From the NCBI RefSeq assembly GCF_004297125.1, contig NZ_SCVD01000019.1, positions 310,001-374,000 of the forward strand: a DNA stretch of 64,000 nt, written 5' to 3'. The DNA is from Phenylobacterium sp. (GTDB lineage: Bacteria > Pseudomonadota > Alphaproteobacteria > Caulobacterales > Caulobacteraceae). Below, piece after piece: positions 16,579 to 24,673 of this stretch; the stretch's first letter is position 1, and every line of letters begins with the position of its first letter. The position numbers were made by a program, and so were the translations under genes. The notes beneath the pieces were generated by a model. The model did not search any database. It saw only the letters and a list, made by a program, of their open reading frames with translations, and was not told the origin of the DNA.

Positions 16579-18003
16579 TCAGGCGACAGGCAGGATCACC
16601 CTGGCGCGCAGGCCCCGCCCGATGGGGATCAGCTCCACGTCGCCGCCGTGGGCGCGGGCGGTGGAGCGAGCGATGGGCAGGCCCAGGCCGATTCCGCCGG
16701 CGTCCAGGTTCCGCGAGGCGTCGGCGCGGTAGAATGGTTGGAAGACCCGCTCCAGGTCGTCGGTCGAAAGCCCCTCGCCGGCGTCGTCGATCTCGACCAC
16801 GGCGTGGCCGTCCTCCCGGCTGACCCGGATGCGCGCCTGGCCGCCGTACTTCACGGCGTTGTCGACCAGGTTCACGAACAGGCGCTGGAGCGCCACGGCG
16901 TCGCCCTCGACTGTGACAGGCACGGAGTCGAAGATCTCCACGTCGCCGCCGACCATGGCCGCGTCGTCGACCACGCACTCCACCAGCGACAGCAGGTCCA
17001 GCTTCTCCCGATTGCGCGGGGTGCTTTCGTTGCGGATGAAGGTAAGCACGCCCTGGATCATCTGTTCCATCTGGGCGACGTCGGAGAGCACGCTCTGCTT
17101 CAGGCTTCCCGGGGCGGCCTCCATCTTGAAGCGGATCCGGGCCAGCGGCGTTCGCAGGTCATGGCTGATCGCGCCGACCATGGCGGTGCGGTCGTCGATG
17201 TAGCGCTTCAGCCGGCCCTGCATGTCGTTGAACGCCTCGGCCGCGGCGCCGATCTCGGCGGGACCGCTCAGCGTCATTTGCGCCGCGTGGGGATCGCGGC
17301 CCAGGCGTTCGGCGGCTTCGGAGAAGCGCTTCAGGGGCGCGGTGATCCGGCGGGCGAACAGGAAGCCGGCAGGCGCCACCACCGCGAAGCTGGCCAGCAG
17401 CAGCAGGAAGGTGCGCTTCTGCCAGTCGGTGGGGAATGGCTCGGGGCTGGAACGGACGACCACCCACTGGCCGTCGTCGCGGCGCACCGCGGCGGCGAAA
17501 TCGCCCAGCACCATCTCGCGCGGCCCGCCGCGGAAGCGGAATTCGGGCGGCGTCCCCGGCGGCCCGGGGGGAAGGGGCCCTGGCGGCTTGCCGTCACGTG
17601 GGCGGCGATGCTCGTAGATGAGCCGCCGGGCGCCCGCGCGATGGAACATTCGATCGAACAGCGAAGGCGGGATGGGAAAGAACCGTACGTCCTCGCGCGG
17701 GCGGCCCAGGGTGACGGCGAGGGCCTCCACGTGCCCGTCGGACCGGCGTAGTTCGCGTTCGCCCGCGGGCTCGGTCGGCGGTTCCGCAGCGACGGTTCGC
17801 AGCATCGGCCGTCCGAAGCGCGCGGTCAGCGGCCCGCCCTGCAGGGCTCCCGCAATCTCGGTCAGCCGATAGAGCGGCGGCTGCGGCGGGGGCAGCAGCG
17901 TGACCGCGGCGAACACGATCAGGTGGGTCGCGAACAGGCAGGCGACGATCAGGACGACGAGCTGCAGTCCGATCGAGGCGCGAAGCCGCGCCGCCGGCTT
18001 CAT
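16579..18003 (-). CDS. Sensor histidine kinase (EnvZ/CpxA type)
   Basis: 474 residues. TM1 is at about 11-37 (LQLVVLIVACLFATHLIVFAA), a periplasmic region of about 170 residues rich in Pro/Arg follows, TM2 is near 195-215 (TFLLLLASFAVVAPAGFLFA), then HAMP (RRITAPLKRFSEAAERLG). The DHp H-box AISHDLRTPLARIRFKME has its His near 281, and the ATPase domain shows N, G1 (DAGEGL) and G2 (GGIGLGLPIA) boxes. It autophosphorylates and signals to the OmpR-type regulator, whose stop overlaps its ATG by 4 bp. With the Spy-like gene in front, it resembles an envelope-stress system. Confidence 0.94.
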   Translation of the reverse strand: MKPAARLRASIGLQLVVLIVACLFATHLIVFAAVTLLPPPQPPLYRLTEIAGALQGGPLTARFGRPMLRTVAAEPPTEPAGERELRRSDGHVEALAVTLGRPREDVRFFPIPPSLFDRMFHRAGARRLIYEHRRPRDGKPPGPLPPGPPGTPPEFRFRGGPREMVLGDFAAAVRRDDGQWVVVRSSPEPFPTDWQKRTFLLLLASFAVVAPAGFLFARRITAPLKRFSEAAERLGRDPHAAQMTLSGPAEIGAAAEAFNDMQGRLKRYIDDRTAMVGAISHDLRTPLARIRFKMEAAPGSLKQSVLSDVAQMEQMIQGVLTFIRNESTPRNREKLDLLSLVECVVDDAAMVGGDVEIFDSVPVTVEGDAVALQRLFVNLVDNAVKYGGQARIRVSREDGHAVVEIDDAGEGLSTDDLERVFQPFYRADASRNLDAGGIGLGLPIARSTARAHGGDVELIPIGRGLRARVILPVA

Positions 18004-18731
18004 GGCCGGGTGACCGCCACGTCGAACATGTAGCCGGCGCCCCGCACGGTCTTGATGATCTCGGTGTCGCTGCAGGCATGCAGCTTGCGGCGCAGACGGC
18101 TGATCTGCACGTCCACGGCGCGATCGAAGACGTCGGCGTCGTTGCCGCGCGCGATGTCCAGGAGCTGGTCGCGCGACAGGATGCGCTGCGGATGGTCCAG
18201 GAACGCGGACAGCAGCGAGAACTCGCCCGAGGTCAGCAGGATCGTCGCGCCGTTGGGGGCGCGGAGCTGGCGGCGCAGCGCGTCCACCACGAAGCCCTGG
18301 AACTGGTAGGCCTTGCCCTTGCGAGGCGCGCCGCCGCGCGCCTCCTCAAGCCGGCGGAAGACGGCCCGGACCCGGGCCAGCAGCTCCCGCGGGCTGCAGG
18401 GTTTGGGCAGGTAGTCGTCGGCGCCCAACTCCAGGCCCAGCACCCGGTCGATCTCCTCGCCCATGGCGCTGACCATGATGATCGCCGGGCCGCCGTCGGC
18501 CGAGAGGCGGCGGCAGATCGACAGCCCGTCCTCGCCCGGCAGCATCAGGTCCAGGACCACGAGGTCGATCGGGGCCTGGGCCAGCATGCGGTCCATGGCG
18601 CGCGCGTCCGCGGCGGCGTGCACCTGATAGCCGTGGTCGGCCAGGTAGGCTGTCACCTGCTCGCGCAGCTGGGTGTCGTCCTCCACCACGAGGATGTGGC
18701 GCGCGGGCAGCACCGAAGGTTGGGCCATCAT
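18000..18731 (-). CDS. OmpR-family response regulator
   Basis: 243 residues from ATG 18731, chosen because AGAGGAG stands 5 bp upstream. An upstream in-frame ATG at 18767 is less likely. The receiver domain (about 11-125) has EDD at 17-19, phospho-acceptor D61 (VVLDLMLPGEDG) and K near 110 (LPKPCSP). The C-terminal winged helix (about 145-240) ends VRGAGYMFD. It partners the kinase overlapping at 18003. Likely target: the Spy-like gene directly upstream. Confidence 0.94.
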   Translation of the reverse strand: MMAQPSVLPARHILVVEDDTQLREQVTAYLADHGYQVHAAADARAMDRMLAQAPIDLVVLDLMLPGEDGLSICRRLSADGGPAIIMVSAMGEEIDRVLGLELGADDYLPKPCSPRELLARVRAVFRRLEEARGGAPRKGKAYQFQGFVVDALRRQLRAPNGATILLTSGEFSLLSAFLDHPQRILSRDQLLDIARGNDADVFDRAVDVQISRLRRKLHACSDTEIIKTVRGAGYMFDVAVTRP

Positions 18732-18800
18732 GACGGCTCCTCTGGCCTCGAACTGTGGCGCCGTCATCGCGACTTCGCCACAATCCGCGGCGGCGGCCGA

Positions 18801-19352
18801 TCAGCGCGGCGGTTCATGGCCGGGCATCGGACCGTCCGGACCGTCCGGGCCGCCGCGCCGCATCATCATCATCCGCGGTCCCCCGCCGTGGCCGCCGTGC
18901 ATCATGGGGCCGCCCGGACCCTCGTGCGGCCCCCTCAGGCGCTGGAGGGCGTCGAACACCTTCTGCTGCTCCGGCGACAGCGCGCCATAGAACTTGGCCA
19001 GGGCGTCGCGCATGCGCTGATGCTGGGCGGTCATCTGCGCCTCGTGCTTCGACATTTCCTCCAGGCGTTGCGGCGTCGTCAGTGTACCGGGTTCGCGGGG
19101 GCCCTTCATCTCGTGGAACTGCGGCTTGTGGGCCTCGACGAAGGCCGCGAGCGCCGGCTCCTGGTCGGGCCGCAGGCGCAGGATGGTCTTCAGATCCTCG
19201 AGGTGCTGCTTCTGCATAGCCTCGTGGCGGGTCTTCATCTCGGCGCTGGGCTGGCCGTGCGGGTCCGGCCGCGGACCGGCGGGTTGTGCGTGGGCGAGCG
19301 TGGCGAGCGCCAGGGCCGCGGGGGCCAGCACCAGGATCAGGCGGTGTGTCAT
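18801..19352 (-). CDS. Periplasmic Spy/CpxP-like LTxxQ-type protein
   Basis: 183 residues. Signal peptide MTHRLILVLAPAALALATLAHA, start ATG at 19352. The mature part is all-helical and rich in Met, His, Gln and Arg, with TLTTPQRLEEM and LSPEQQKVFDAL as the paired LTxxQ-type repeats of the Spy/CpxP/ZraP group. The C-terminal tail is His/Met/Gly-rich (MMHGGHGGGPRMMMM), suggesting metal binding. It leads the regulator-kinase genes on the same strand with a 69-bp gap and is probably a chaperone or feedback sensor for that system. Confidence 0.82.
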   Translation of the reverse strand: MTHRLILVLAPAALALATLAHAQPAGPRPDPHGQPSAEMKTRHEAMQKQHLEDLKTILRLRPDQEPALAAFVEAHKPQFHEMKGPREPGTLTTPQRLEEMSKHEAQMTAQHQRMRDALAKFYGALSPEQQKVFDALQRLRGPHEGPGGPMMHGGHGGGPRMMMMRRGGPDGPDGPMPGHEPPR

Positions 19353-19478
19353 CGGGTGTTCTTCCTCTTCCCTGAGGTAGAGCACTTTCGCATGGGCGTC
19401 GCCGTCGCTGATGGCGTGGGGGGCGACGCCTCTGAAATGTTCGAGAAACGCTGGGCCTGACCCGGCTGTGGGCGGTCC

Positions 19479-19766
19479 CTACCTGAAGACGTGGATGCCG
19501 CCGGCGCCGCCGCCCGGCGCCTCGGCGAGGCCGCGGATCTCCAACTGGGCGCGCCGCGCCCCGCAGGCGCAGCGGAGGCGGTGCTCCAGGTCCTGGAGCG
19601 TCTGGCGGCTGAGCCCCTGGGCCAGCCAGGGGCGCGGATCCACCGTCGCCTCGCGTCCGCAGGCGCATCGCGCCCACAGGCTGGAGCGCGCCGCCGTGGC
19701 CCAGCCCAGCCGCGCCTCGCCCACGGCCCACTCCCGAACCAGGTGCCTGCTGCTTCCGTCCGCCAT
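19479..19766 (-). CDS. Small protein with two CxCG metal-binding motifs
   Basis: 95 residues from ATG 19766. Two CxC motifs, LWARCACGREATVDP (about 31-45) and LRCACGARRAQLEI (about 69-82), are spaced as in a split zinc ribbon. The intervening helix is LSRQTLQDLEHRL. The same pattern occurs in short alphaproteobacterial proteins of unknown role. No partner gene. Probably a cytoplasmic zinc-binding protein. Confidence 0.7.
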   Translation of the reverse strand: MADGSSRHLVREWAVGEARLGWATAARSSLWARCACGREATVDPRPWLAQGLSRQTLQDLEHRLRCACGARRAQLEIRGLAEAPGGGAGGIHVFR

Positions 19767-19844
19767 GATGCGACTCCTTGTTGTGAACAAAAGCAGAACT
19801 TTGCGGACGTGACGACTCCATTCCGGCTGTTTTTTTGAGTCGCC

Positions 19845-20180
19845 TCAACCCGCCGGAGTTGTGTCGTCCACAGCTCCGGCCCAGCGCTCGGCGAAACCGT
19901 AGAGCGGCATGAACGCTTCCAGGAACTCGCGGCCCTGCGCGGTGAGGCCATAGCCCTGTCCGGGGGTGTGGTCGACGAGGGCCGCTGCGCGCAGTTCACC
20001 CAGGCGGGCCTGCAGGACGGTGGGCGAGACTTCGTCGCAGGCCGCGCGCAACGCCCGCGCGGTCAGTGGCTCGCCGCGCAGCTCCCACACCACGCGCAGG
20101 GTCCAGCGCCGCCCGATCAGGTCGAGCAGCGCCATGATGGGCCGGCCCGTGCGCGAGCCGCGGACGCGCCGGTCAGCCAC
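19845..20180 (-). CDS. HxlR-family winged-helix regulator
   Basis: 111 residues with the HxlR core DLIGRRWTLRVVWELRGEPL, RALRAACDEVSPTVLQARLGELRAAALVDHTP and GYGLTAQGREF. There is no cysteine, so it is not a redox or aldehyde sensor of the cysteine type. It diverges from a CMD-family gene across 68 bp holding two 18-bp direct repeats, so it likely controls that gene and itself. Confidence 0.9.
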   Translation of the reverse strand: MADRRVRGSRTGRPIMALLDLIGRRWTLRVVWELRGEPLTARALRAACDEVSPTVLQARLGELRAAALVDHTPGQGYGLTAQGREFLEAFMPLYGFAERWAGAVDDTTPAG

Positions 20181-20193
20181 GGGGATTGACGCG

Positions 20194-20234
20194 TGTTACG
20201 GAAAGTGTAGCGTGCATGTTATCGAAATCGTAGC
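20194..20234. promoter_or_regulatory. Paired direct repeats between HxlR and CMD genes
   Basis: TGTTACGGAAAGTGTAGC (20194-20211) and TGTTATCGAAATCGTAGC (20217-20234) match at 14 of 18 positions with 23-bp periodicity (about two helical turns). The second copy ends where the AAGGAG ribosome site of the 20249 gene begins. Confidence 0.55.
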
Positions 20235-20248
20235 AAGGAGCCGACCCC

Positions 20249-20788
20249 ATGCCAAGGATCGCGCCGCTGGAGCCGCCCTATGCCGCGGACGTCCAATCCA
20301 GCTTCGACGCCATCATGCAGGGCGCCCCGCCCCTGATGCTGTTCCGCACCCTCGCGACGTCGGAGCGGGCCTGGCGGAAATTCCGCGCCGGCGGGTTGCT
20401 CGACGCGGGCCCGCTCAGTCTGCGTGAGCGCGAGCTGGTCATCGACCGGACCTGCGCCTTGGCCGGCAACGAGTATGAATGGGGCGTCCACGTCGCCATC
20501 TTCGCCGCCCCAGCGAAGCTGACGCCGGAGGAAGTCGCCGCCACCGCGGCGGAGGGATCGGCCGCCCCGCTATGGAGCGATGCGGAACGGACCCTGCTGC
20601 AGGCGGCCGAGACGCTGCACCAGCGCGCCGCCCTCAGCGACGCCGAATTTTCGGCGCTGCGTAAGCACTACGACGAGGCCCAGGTGCTGGAGATGCTGCT
20701 GCTCTGCGGCTTCTACCGCATGGTCTCGTACGTGGTGGGCGGTCTGGATCTGCCGCTGGAAGCGGGCGCGGCCCGGTTCGCCGCCTAG
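20249..20788 (+). CDS. Carboxymuconolactone decarboxylase family protein
   Basis: 179 residues. The CMD core is LSLRERELVIDRTCALAGNEYEWGVHVAIF (about 51-82), with one Cys, Glu and His. It resembles the 4065 gene (PLMLFRTLATSERAWRKF matches NIFRTLAHAPKALKRF) and is a paralogue. AAGGAG stands 8 bp before ATG. It is controlled by the divergent HxlR gene, and its stop overlaps the convergent coq7 stop by 4 bp. Substrate unknown. Confidence 0.88.
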   Translation: MPRIAPLEPPYAADVQSSFDAIMQGAPPLMLFRTLATSERAWRKFRAGGLLDAGPLSLRERELVIDRTCALAGNEYEWGVHVAIFAAPAKLTPEEVAATAAEGSAAPLWSDAERTLLQAAETLHQRAALSDAEFSALRKHYDEAQVLEMLLLCGFYRMVSYVVGGLDLPLEAGAARFAA

Positions 20789-21348
20789 AGCTTCTCGCTG
20801 ATCTTGATGGCGGCGCGGCAGCCGGCGCTGATCACCGCCGAGAGCAGGCCATAGCCCGGCGCCTCGCGTGCGCCGCCGGCGATCGCCGAGTCACGATGGG
20901 CCAGTTCCTCGTCGCGGAACTTGCTGAGCTCGGCCGCCAGCTCAGGATTGCGCGCGCTCAGCTCGGCGATCTGGTCGGCATAGTGGCCCTCGATCACCGT
21001 CTCGACGGCCTCGGTGCAGGCATGCGCCGCCTTCTCTCCCATGAGCGCGGTGCCGGCGCCCAAGGCGAAGCCGGCCAGCCGCCAGACGGGCGCCAGCGCG
21101 GTCGGCCGAACGCGGCGCTCGGTCAGCAGCTTGTCGAACCGCGCCAGGTGGACGGCCTCCTGGGCCTCCATCTCGGCGAAGTGACCGGCCAGCCGGGACT
21201 GCCCGGGCGACGCCCCCATCACAGCGCGCTGGCCGCGATAGATCTGCACGGCGGCCAGTTCGCCGGCGTGGTCGACCCGCAGGATCTCGGCGAGGCGGGC
21301 GGCCTGAGCGCCGCGGCCGGGCCGGGGCGGGATGGGCTTTTCGGTCAT
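20785..21348 (-). CDS. coq7: Demethoxyubiquinone hydroxylase (Coq7/CatA type)
   Basis: Di-iron monooxygenase hydroxylating C6 in ubiquinone synthesis. 187 residues from ATG 21348. The carboxylate-bridged site is visible as RVDHAGELAAVQIY, EMEAQEAVHLARF, TEAVETVIEGHY and RDEELAHRD, with the two ExxH motifs. A membrane-interactive helix, LAGFALGAGTALMGE, lies in the middle. Its ATG overlaps the dsbB stop by 4 bp, so the pair is co-transcribed. A longer open frame upstream lies inside dsbB and is not used. Confidence 0.93.
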   Translation of the reverse strand: MTEKPIPPRPGRGAQAARLAEILRVDHAGELAAVQIYRGQRAVMGASPGQSRLAGHFAEMEAQEAVHLARFDKLLTERRVRPTALAPVWRLAGFALGAGTALMGEKAAHACTEAVETVIEGHYADQIAELSARNPELAAELSKFRDEELAHRDSAIAGGAREAPGYGLLSAVISAGCRAAIKISEKL

Positions 21349-21851
21349 CGCTTGGTCCGCTCGCGCAGGGCGGCCAGGACGCTCATTCCCGCGAGGCCCA
21401 GGGAGAGCAGCGCGTTCCAGCCGGCCATCGACAGGCCCGCGAACACCCAGGGGGCCTCGTCGCAGGCGGGCGGCTTCACCTTGGCCCCCTCGAGGAAGGC
21501 GGAGAGGTCGGCCGCGTTCACGGCTCCGCCGCCCGAGGCGCAGGCCTGCGGCCCGGGCCAGAACTTCCACTCGGCGCCGGCGTGATAGACGGCGAGGCCG
21601 CAGCTCACCAGGAAAGCCGCCGCCAGCACCCAGCAGGTGGCTTCGCGCCAGCGGGGTCCGCCCGGCATGCGCACCAGCATCATGAACGCCAGTCCGGTCC
21701 CCAGAACCGCCCAGTAGACCTCGCGCTGGCGCAGGCAGAGCGTACAGGGGGCGTAGCCGCCAAAGGTCTCGAAGGCGTGCGCGGTCGCCAGCATCGCGGC
21801 GGCGACCAGCACCGCGCAGAGCCGCCAGCGGTCGAGAAAGGGTTTCAACAT
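21345..21851 (-). CDS. dsbB: Disulfide bond formation protein DsbB
   Basis: Inner-membrane quinone oxidoreductase that reoxidises DsbA. 168 residues with four TM helices. The quinone-linked pair is C36-T-L-C39 (YAPCTLCLRQRE), and the periplasmic second pair is C104 (PQACAS) and C130 (PPACDEAP). These match the E. coli C41/C44 and C104/C130 arrangement. It overlaps coq7, a sensible pairing of a quinone user and a quinone maker. No dsbA in the window. Confidence 0.92.
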   Translation of the reverse strand: MLKPFLDRWRLCAVLVAAAMLATAHAFETFGGYAPCTLCLRQREVYWAVLGTGLAFMMLVRMPGGPRWREATCWVLAAAFLVSCGLAVYHAGAEWKFWPGPQACASGGGAVNAADLSAFLEGAKVKPPACDEAPWVFAGLSMAGWNALLSLGLAGMSVLAALRERTKR

Positions 21852-21879
21852 CGGCCGGGATATGACCCCAAAGCGGCGC

Positions 21880-22458
21880 CTATAAAAAGACCTTCAGCGC
21901 GACGATACCGCCGATCAGCAGGACCAGCAGCAGGATCGAATAGAGGTTCAGGCGCCGTTCGAACTCCTTCAGCATGACCGGGCCCGCATATTTCAGGATC
22001 GCCGCGACCGCGAAGAAGCGGAAGCCCCGGGTCAGGATCGAGGCCCAGACGAAGGTGAAAAGGTCGAATCGCGCCAGGCCGGCGGTGATGGTCACCAGCT
22101 TGTAGGGGATCGGCGTGGCGCCCTTGATCAGGATCACCCACAGGCCCCACTGGTCGAACCACTTCTGGAACTCGGCCTGGCCCTCGGGGTGGCCGAAGAT
22201 CCGCAGGATCGTCTGGCCCACCGGTTCCAGCCACACGCCGATCGCATAGCCCAACAGGCCGCCCAGCACCGAGGCGACCGTGCAGATGCCGGCATAGAGG
22301 AAAGCCTTGTCGCGGCGCGCCAGCACCATGGGGGCGAGCATCACGTCGGGCGGGATCGGGAAGAACGAGCTTTCGGCGAACGAGATCGCGGCCAGGGACG
22401 CGGGCGCGTGACGCGAGCCGGCGAGCCGCATCACCCATTCGTACATCTTTCGGAACAT
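21880..22458 (-). CDS. DedA/VTT-domain (YqaA-like) membrane protein
   Basis: 192 residues. FAESSFFPIPPDVMLAPMV (about 27-45) and LWVILIKGATPIPYKLVTITAGL (about 105-127) are the re-entrant loops of the VTT fold, which flips lipids in related proteins. A short N-terminal amphipathic segment and a final TM (YSILLLVLLIGGIVALKVF) complete it. It is 28 bp from dsbB on the same strand and probably leads the dedA-dsbB-coq7 unit. Confidence 0.88.
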   Translation of the reverse strand: MFRKMYEWVMRLAGSRHAPASLAAISFAESSFFPIPPDVMLAPMVLARRDKAFLYAGICTVASVLGGLLGYAIGVWLEPVGQTILRIFGHPEGQAEFQKWFDQWGLWVILIKGATPIPYKLVTITAGLARFDLFTFVWASILTRGFRFFAVAAILKYAGPVMLKEFERRLNLYSILLLVLLIGGIVALKVFL

Positions 22459-22575
22459 TCGCGATCCCGGCGGCGATTTGGACGTTCCAGCTAGCAGGGG
22501 TCGCGCGTCGTGTCTTGGCGCTTCCGCAAACTGGTTTCAGATGATACTAATTGCCGCCGACAGGAGGCCCAGCCC

Positions 22576-23673
22576 ATGAACGTCCAGACCCCCGCCCAGA
22601 ACCGCGACCTCTTCGAGAATCCCCTCGGCACCGACGGCTTCGAATTCGTCGAGTTCACGTCGCCGGAGCCGGAACGGCTCAAGGACCTGTTCGAGAAAAT
22701 GGGCTTCACGGCGGTGAGCAAGCACCGCTCGAAGAACGTGCTGCGCTTCCGCCAGGGCGACATCAACTTCATCCTGAACATGGAGCCTCAGGGCCAGGCG
22801 GCGGAGTTCCGCCAGGCCCATGGTCCGTCGGCGAACGCCATGGCCTTCCGGGTCCGCGACGCCGCCAAGGCCTTCAAGCTGGCGGTCGAGCGCGGCGCCA
22901 CGCCGGTGCAGGGGCCAGTCGGTCCGATGGAGCTGAACATCCCGGCCATCCAAGGGATCGGAGGCTCGAACCTCTACCTGGTCGACCGCTACGGCGCGCA
23001 GGAGATCTACGACGTCGACTTCCTGCCCATCGAGGGCGCGGCCGAGCAGGTGGACAAGAACGCCGTCGGCCTGACCTATCTCGACCACCTGACCCACAAC
23101 GTCCATCGCGGCCAGATGAACCATTGGGCGGAGTTCTACGAGCGCATCTTCAACTTCCGCGAAATCCGCTACTTCGACATCGAGGGCAAGCAGACGGCAC
23201 TGATCTCCAAGGCCATGACCAGCCCGGACGGCAAGATCCGCATCCCGCTGAACGAAAGCCAGGACGAGCACTCGCAGATCGAGGAATTCCTGAAGGATTA
23301 CAAGGGCGAGGGCATCCAGCACATCGCGCTGGGGACCGGCGACATCTATGAGTCCGTCGAAACGATGCGCGATCGCGGCGTCCGCTTCCAGGACACCATC
23401 GACACCTATTTCGAGGGCATCGACGCCCGCGTCCCAGGCCACGGGGAGAACGTCCAGCGCCTGCACGCCGACAAGATCCTGATCGACGGCGCGCCGACCG
23501 AGGGCCAGGGCCTGCTGCTGCAGATCTTCACCGAGAACATGATCGGCCCGATCTTCTTCGAGCTGATCCAGCGCAAGGGCAACGAGGGATTCGGCGAAGG
23601 CAACTTCAAGGCCTTGTTCGAGTCCATCGAGCTTGATCAGATCAAGCGGGGCGTGCTGCCCGCGAAGGACTGA
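22576..23673 (+). CDS. hpd: 4-hydroxyphenylpyruvate dioxygenase
   Basis: Converts 4-hydroxyphenylpyruvate to homogentisate, the second step of tyrosine catabolism. 365 residues from ATG 22576, preceded by AGGAGG; an earlier in-frame ATG at 22510 lacks a ribosome site. Iron ligands are H171 (YLDHLTHNVH), about H249 (GIQHIAL) and about E329 (PIFFELIQRKG); the C-terminal family tail is FGEGNFKALFESIE. First gene of the hpd-asparaginase-hmgA-small-FAH-marR operon. Upstream, ACTGGTTTCAGATGATACTA (about 22530-22550) is the likely regulated promoter, possibly bound by the MarR protein at the operon's end. Confidence 0.96.
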   Translation: MNVQTPAQNRDLFENPLGTDGFEFVEFTSPEPERLKDLFEKMGFTAVSKHRSKNVLRFRQGDINFILNMEPQGQAAEFRQAHGPSANAMAFRVRDAAKAFKLAVERGATPVQGPVGPMELNIPAIQGIGGSNLYLVDRYGAQEIYDVDFLPIEGAAEQVDKNAVGLTYLDHLTHNVHRGQMNHWAEFYERIFNFREIRYFDIEGKQTALISKAMTSPDGKIRIPLNESQDEHSQIEEFLKDYKGEGIQHIALGTGDIYESVETMRDRGVRFQDTIDTYFEGIDARVPGHGENVQRLHADKILIDGAPTEGQGLLLQIFTENMIGPIFFELIQRKGNEGFGEGNFKALFESIELDQIKRGVLPAKD

Positions 23674-23676
23674 TCC

Positions 23677-24672
23677 ATGGCCGACCAGATCCGCCCGAAG
23701 TGGGCCCTCGTGGCGCACGGCGGCGCGGGCGCCATCTCGCGCGGCCAGCTCAGCCCGGAGCAGGAGGTGGCCTACCGCGACGCGATGGCCGTCGCGGCCG
23801 ACGCCGGCGCGGCTGTGCTGCGCGCCGGCGGCTCGGCGATGGACGCCGTGGAGGCTGCGATCCACCTCCTGGAGGACGACCCGCTGTTCAACGCGGGCCG
23901 GGGCGCCGCCTTCACGGCCGAGGGCCGCAACGAACTGGACGCCTCGATCATGGACGGGGCCACGCTCGGCGCCGGGGCCGTGGCGGGCGTGACCACCACG
24001 CGCCATCCGATCTCGGCAGCGCGCGCGGTGATCGAGGGCTCGACGCATGTGATGCTGGGCGGCGAGGGCGCCGACGCCTTCGCCCGCAGCCAGGGCCTGG
24101 AGCAGGTGGATCCCAGCTACTTCTTCACCGAACGCCGGTGGCTGGCCCTCGAGAAGGGTTTGGCAAGACTGGGCCTGCCGATCCCCGCGCGGCCGACCGG
24201 CGCGCCGCAGGACCTGTCCGGCAAAGCGGCCCTGGTCCACGAGGAGGGCAAGTACGGCACCGTGGGCGTCGTCGCCCTCGACGCACACGGCGATGTCGCG
24301 GCCGGCACCTCGACCGGCGGCAGCTCGGCCAAGCGCTGGGGCCGGGTCGGCGACAGTCCCATCATCGGCGCCGGGACCTATGCCTCGAACAAGGGCTGCG
24401 CGGTGTCCTGCACCGGGGCCGGCGAGTACTTCATCCGGCTGGGCGTCGCGCACGAGATCTGCGCCCTGGTCCGGCACAAGGGCCTGTCGCTGCAGGCGGC
24501 GGCGGACCAGGTCATCCAGGGCGAACTGACGGCGCTGGGCGGCGACGGCGGCGTCATCTGCGTGGCCCCCGACGGCCAGATGGCCTGGAGCTTCAACACC
24601 CCGGGCATGTACCGCGCCCGCATCGCCGACGGCGAACCGCTGGTCGTCGGCGTCTACAAGGACGAGACTTGA
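23677..24672 (+). CDS. Isoaspartyl peptidase / L-asparaginase (Ntn hydrolase)
   Basis: 331 residues, plant-type asparaginase family. VAHGGAGAISRG at the start, NAGRGAAFTAEGRNELDASIMDG, and the self-cleavage site GKYGTVGVVALD with nucleophile about T195; GGSSAKRWGRVGDSPIIGAGTYA is the substrate pocket. The precursor splits into alpha and beta chains at that Thr. It begins 3 bp after hpd and ends 1 bp before hmgA, so it is firmly inside the tyrosine operon, which is an odd place for this enzyme. It may hydrolyse isoaspartyl peptides or a related amide. Confidence 0.93.
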   Translation: MADQIRPKWALVAHGGAGAISRGQLSPEQEVAYRDAMAVAADAGAAVLRAGGSAMDAVEAAIHLLEDDPLFNAGRGAAFTAEGRNELDASIMDGATLGAGAVAGVTTTRHPISAARAVIEGSTHVMLGGEGADAFARSQGLEQVDPSYFFTERRWLALEKGLARLGLPIPARPTGAPQDLSGKAALVHEEGKYGTVGVVALDAHGDVAAGTSTGGSSAKRWGRVGDSPIIGAGTYASNKGCAVSCTGAGEYFIRLGVAHEICALVRHKGLSLQAAADQVIQGELTALGGDGGVICVAPDGQMAWSFNTPGMYRARIADGEPLVVGVYKDET

Positions 24673-24673
24673 A

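Noticed and set aside
14831..16978. 715-codon extended reading of the sulfatase
   Set aside because: The added N-terminus lies inside the kinase gene in another frame and is Arg-rich; the signal sequence starts at 16510.
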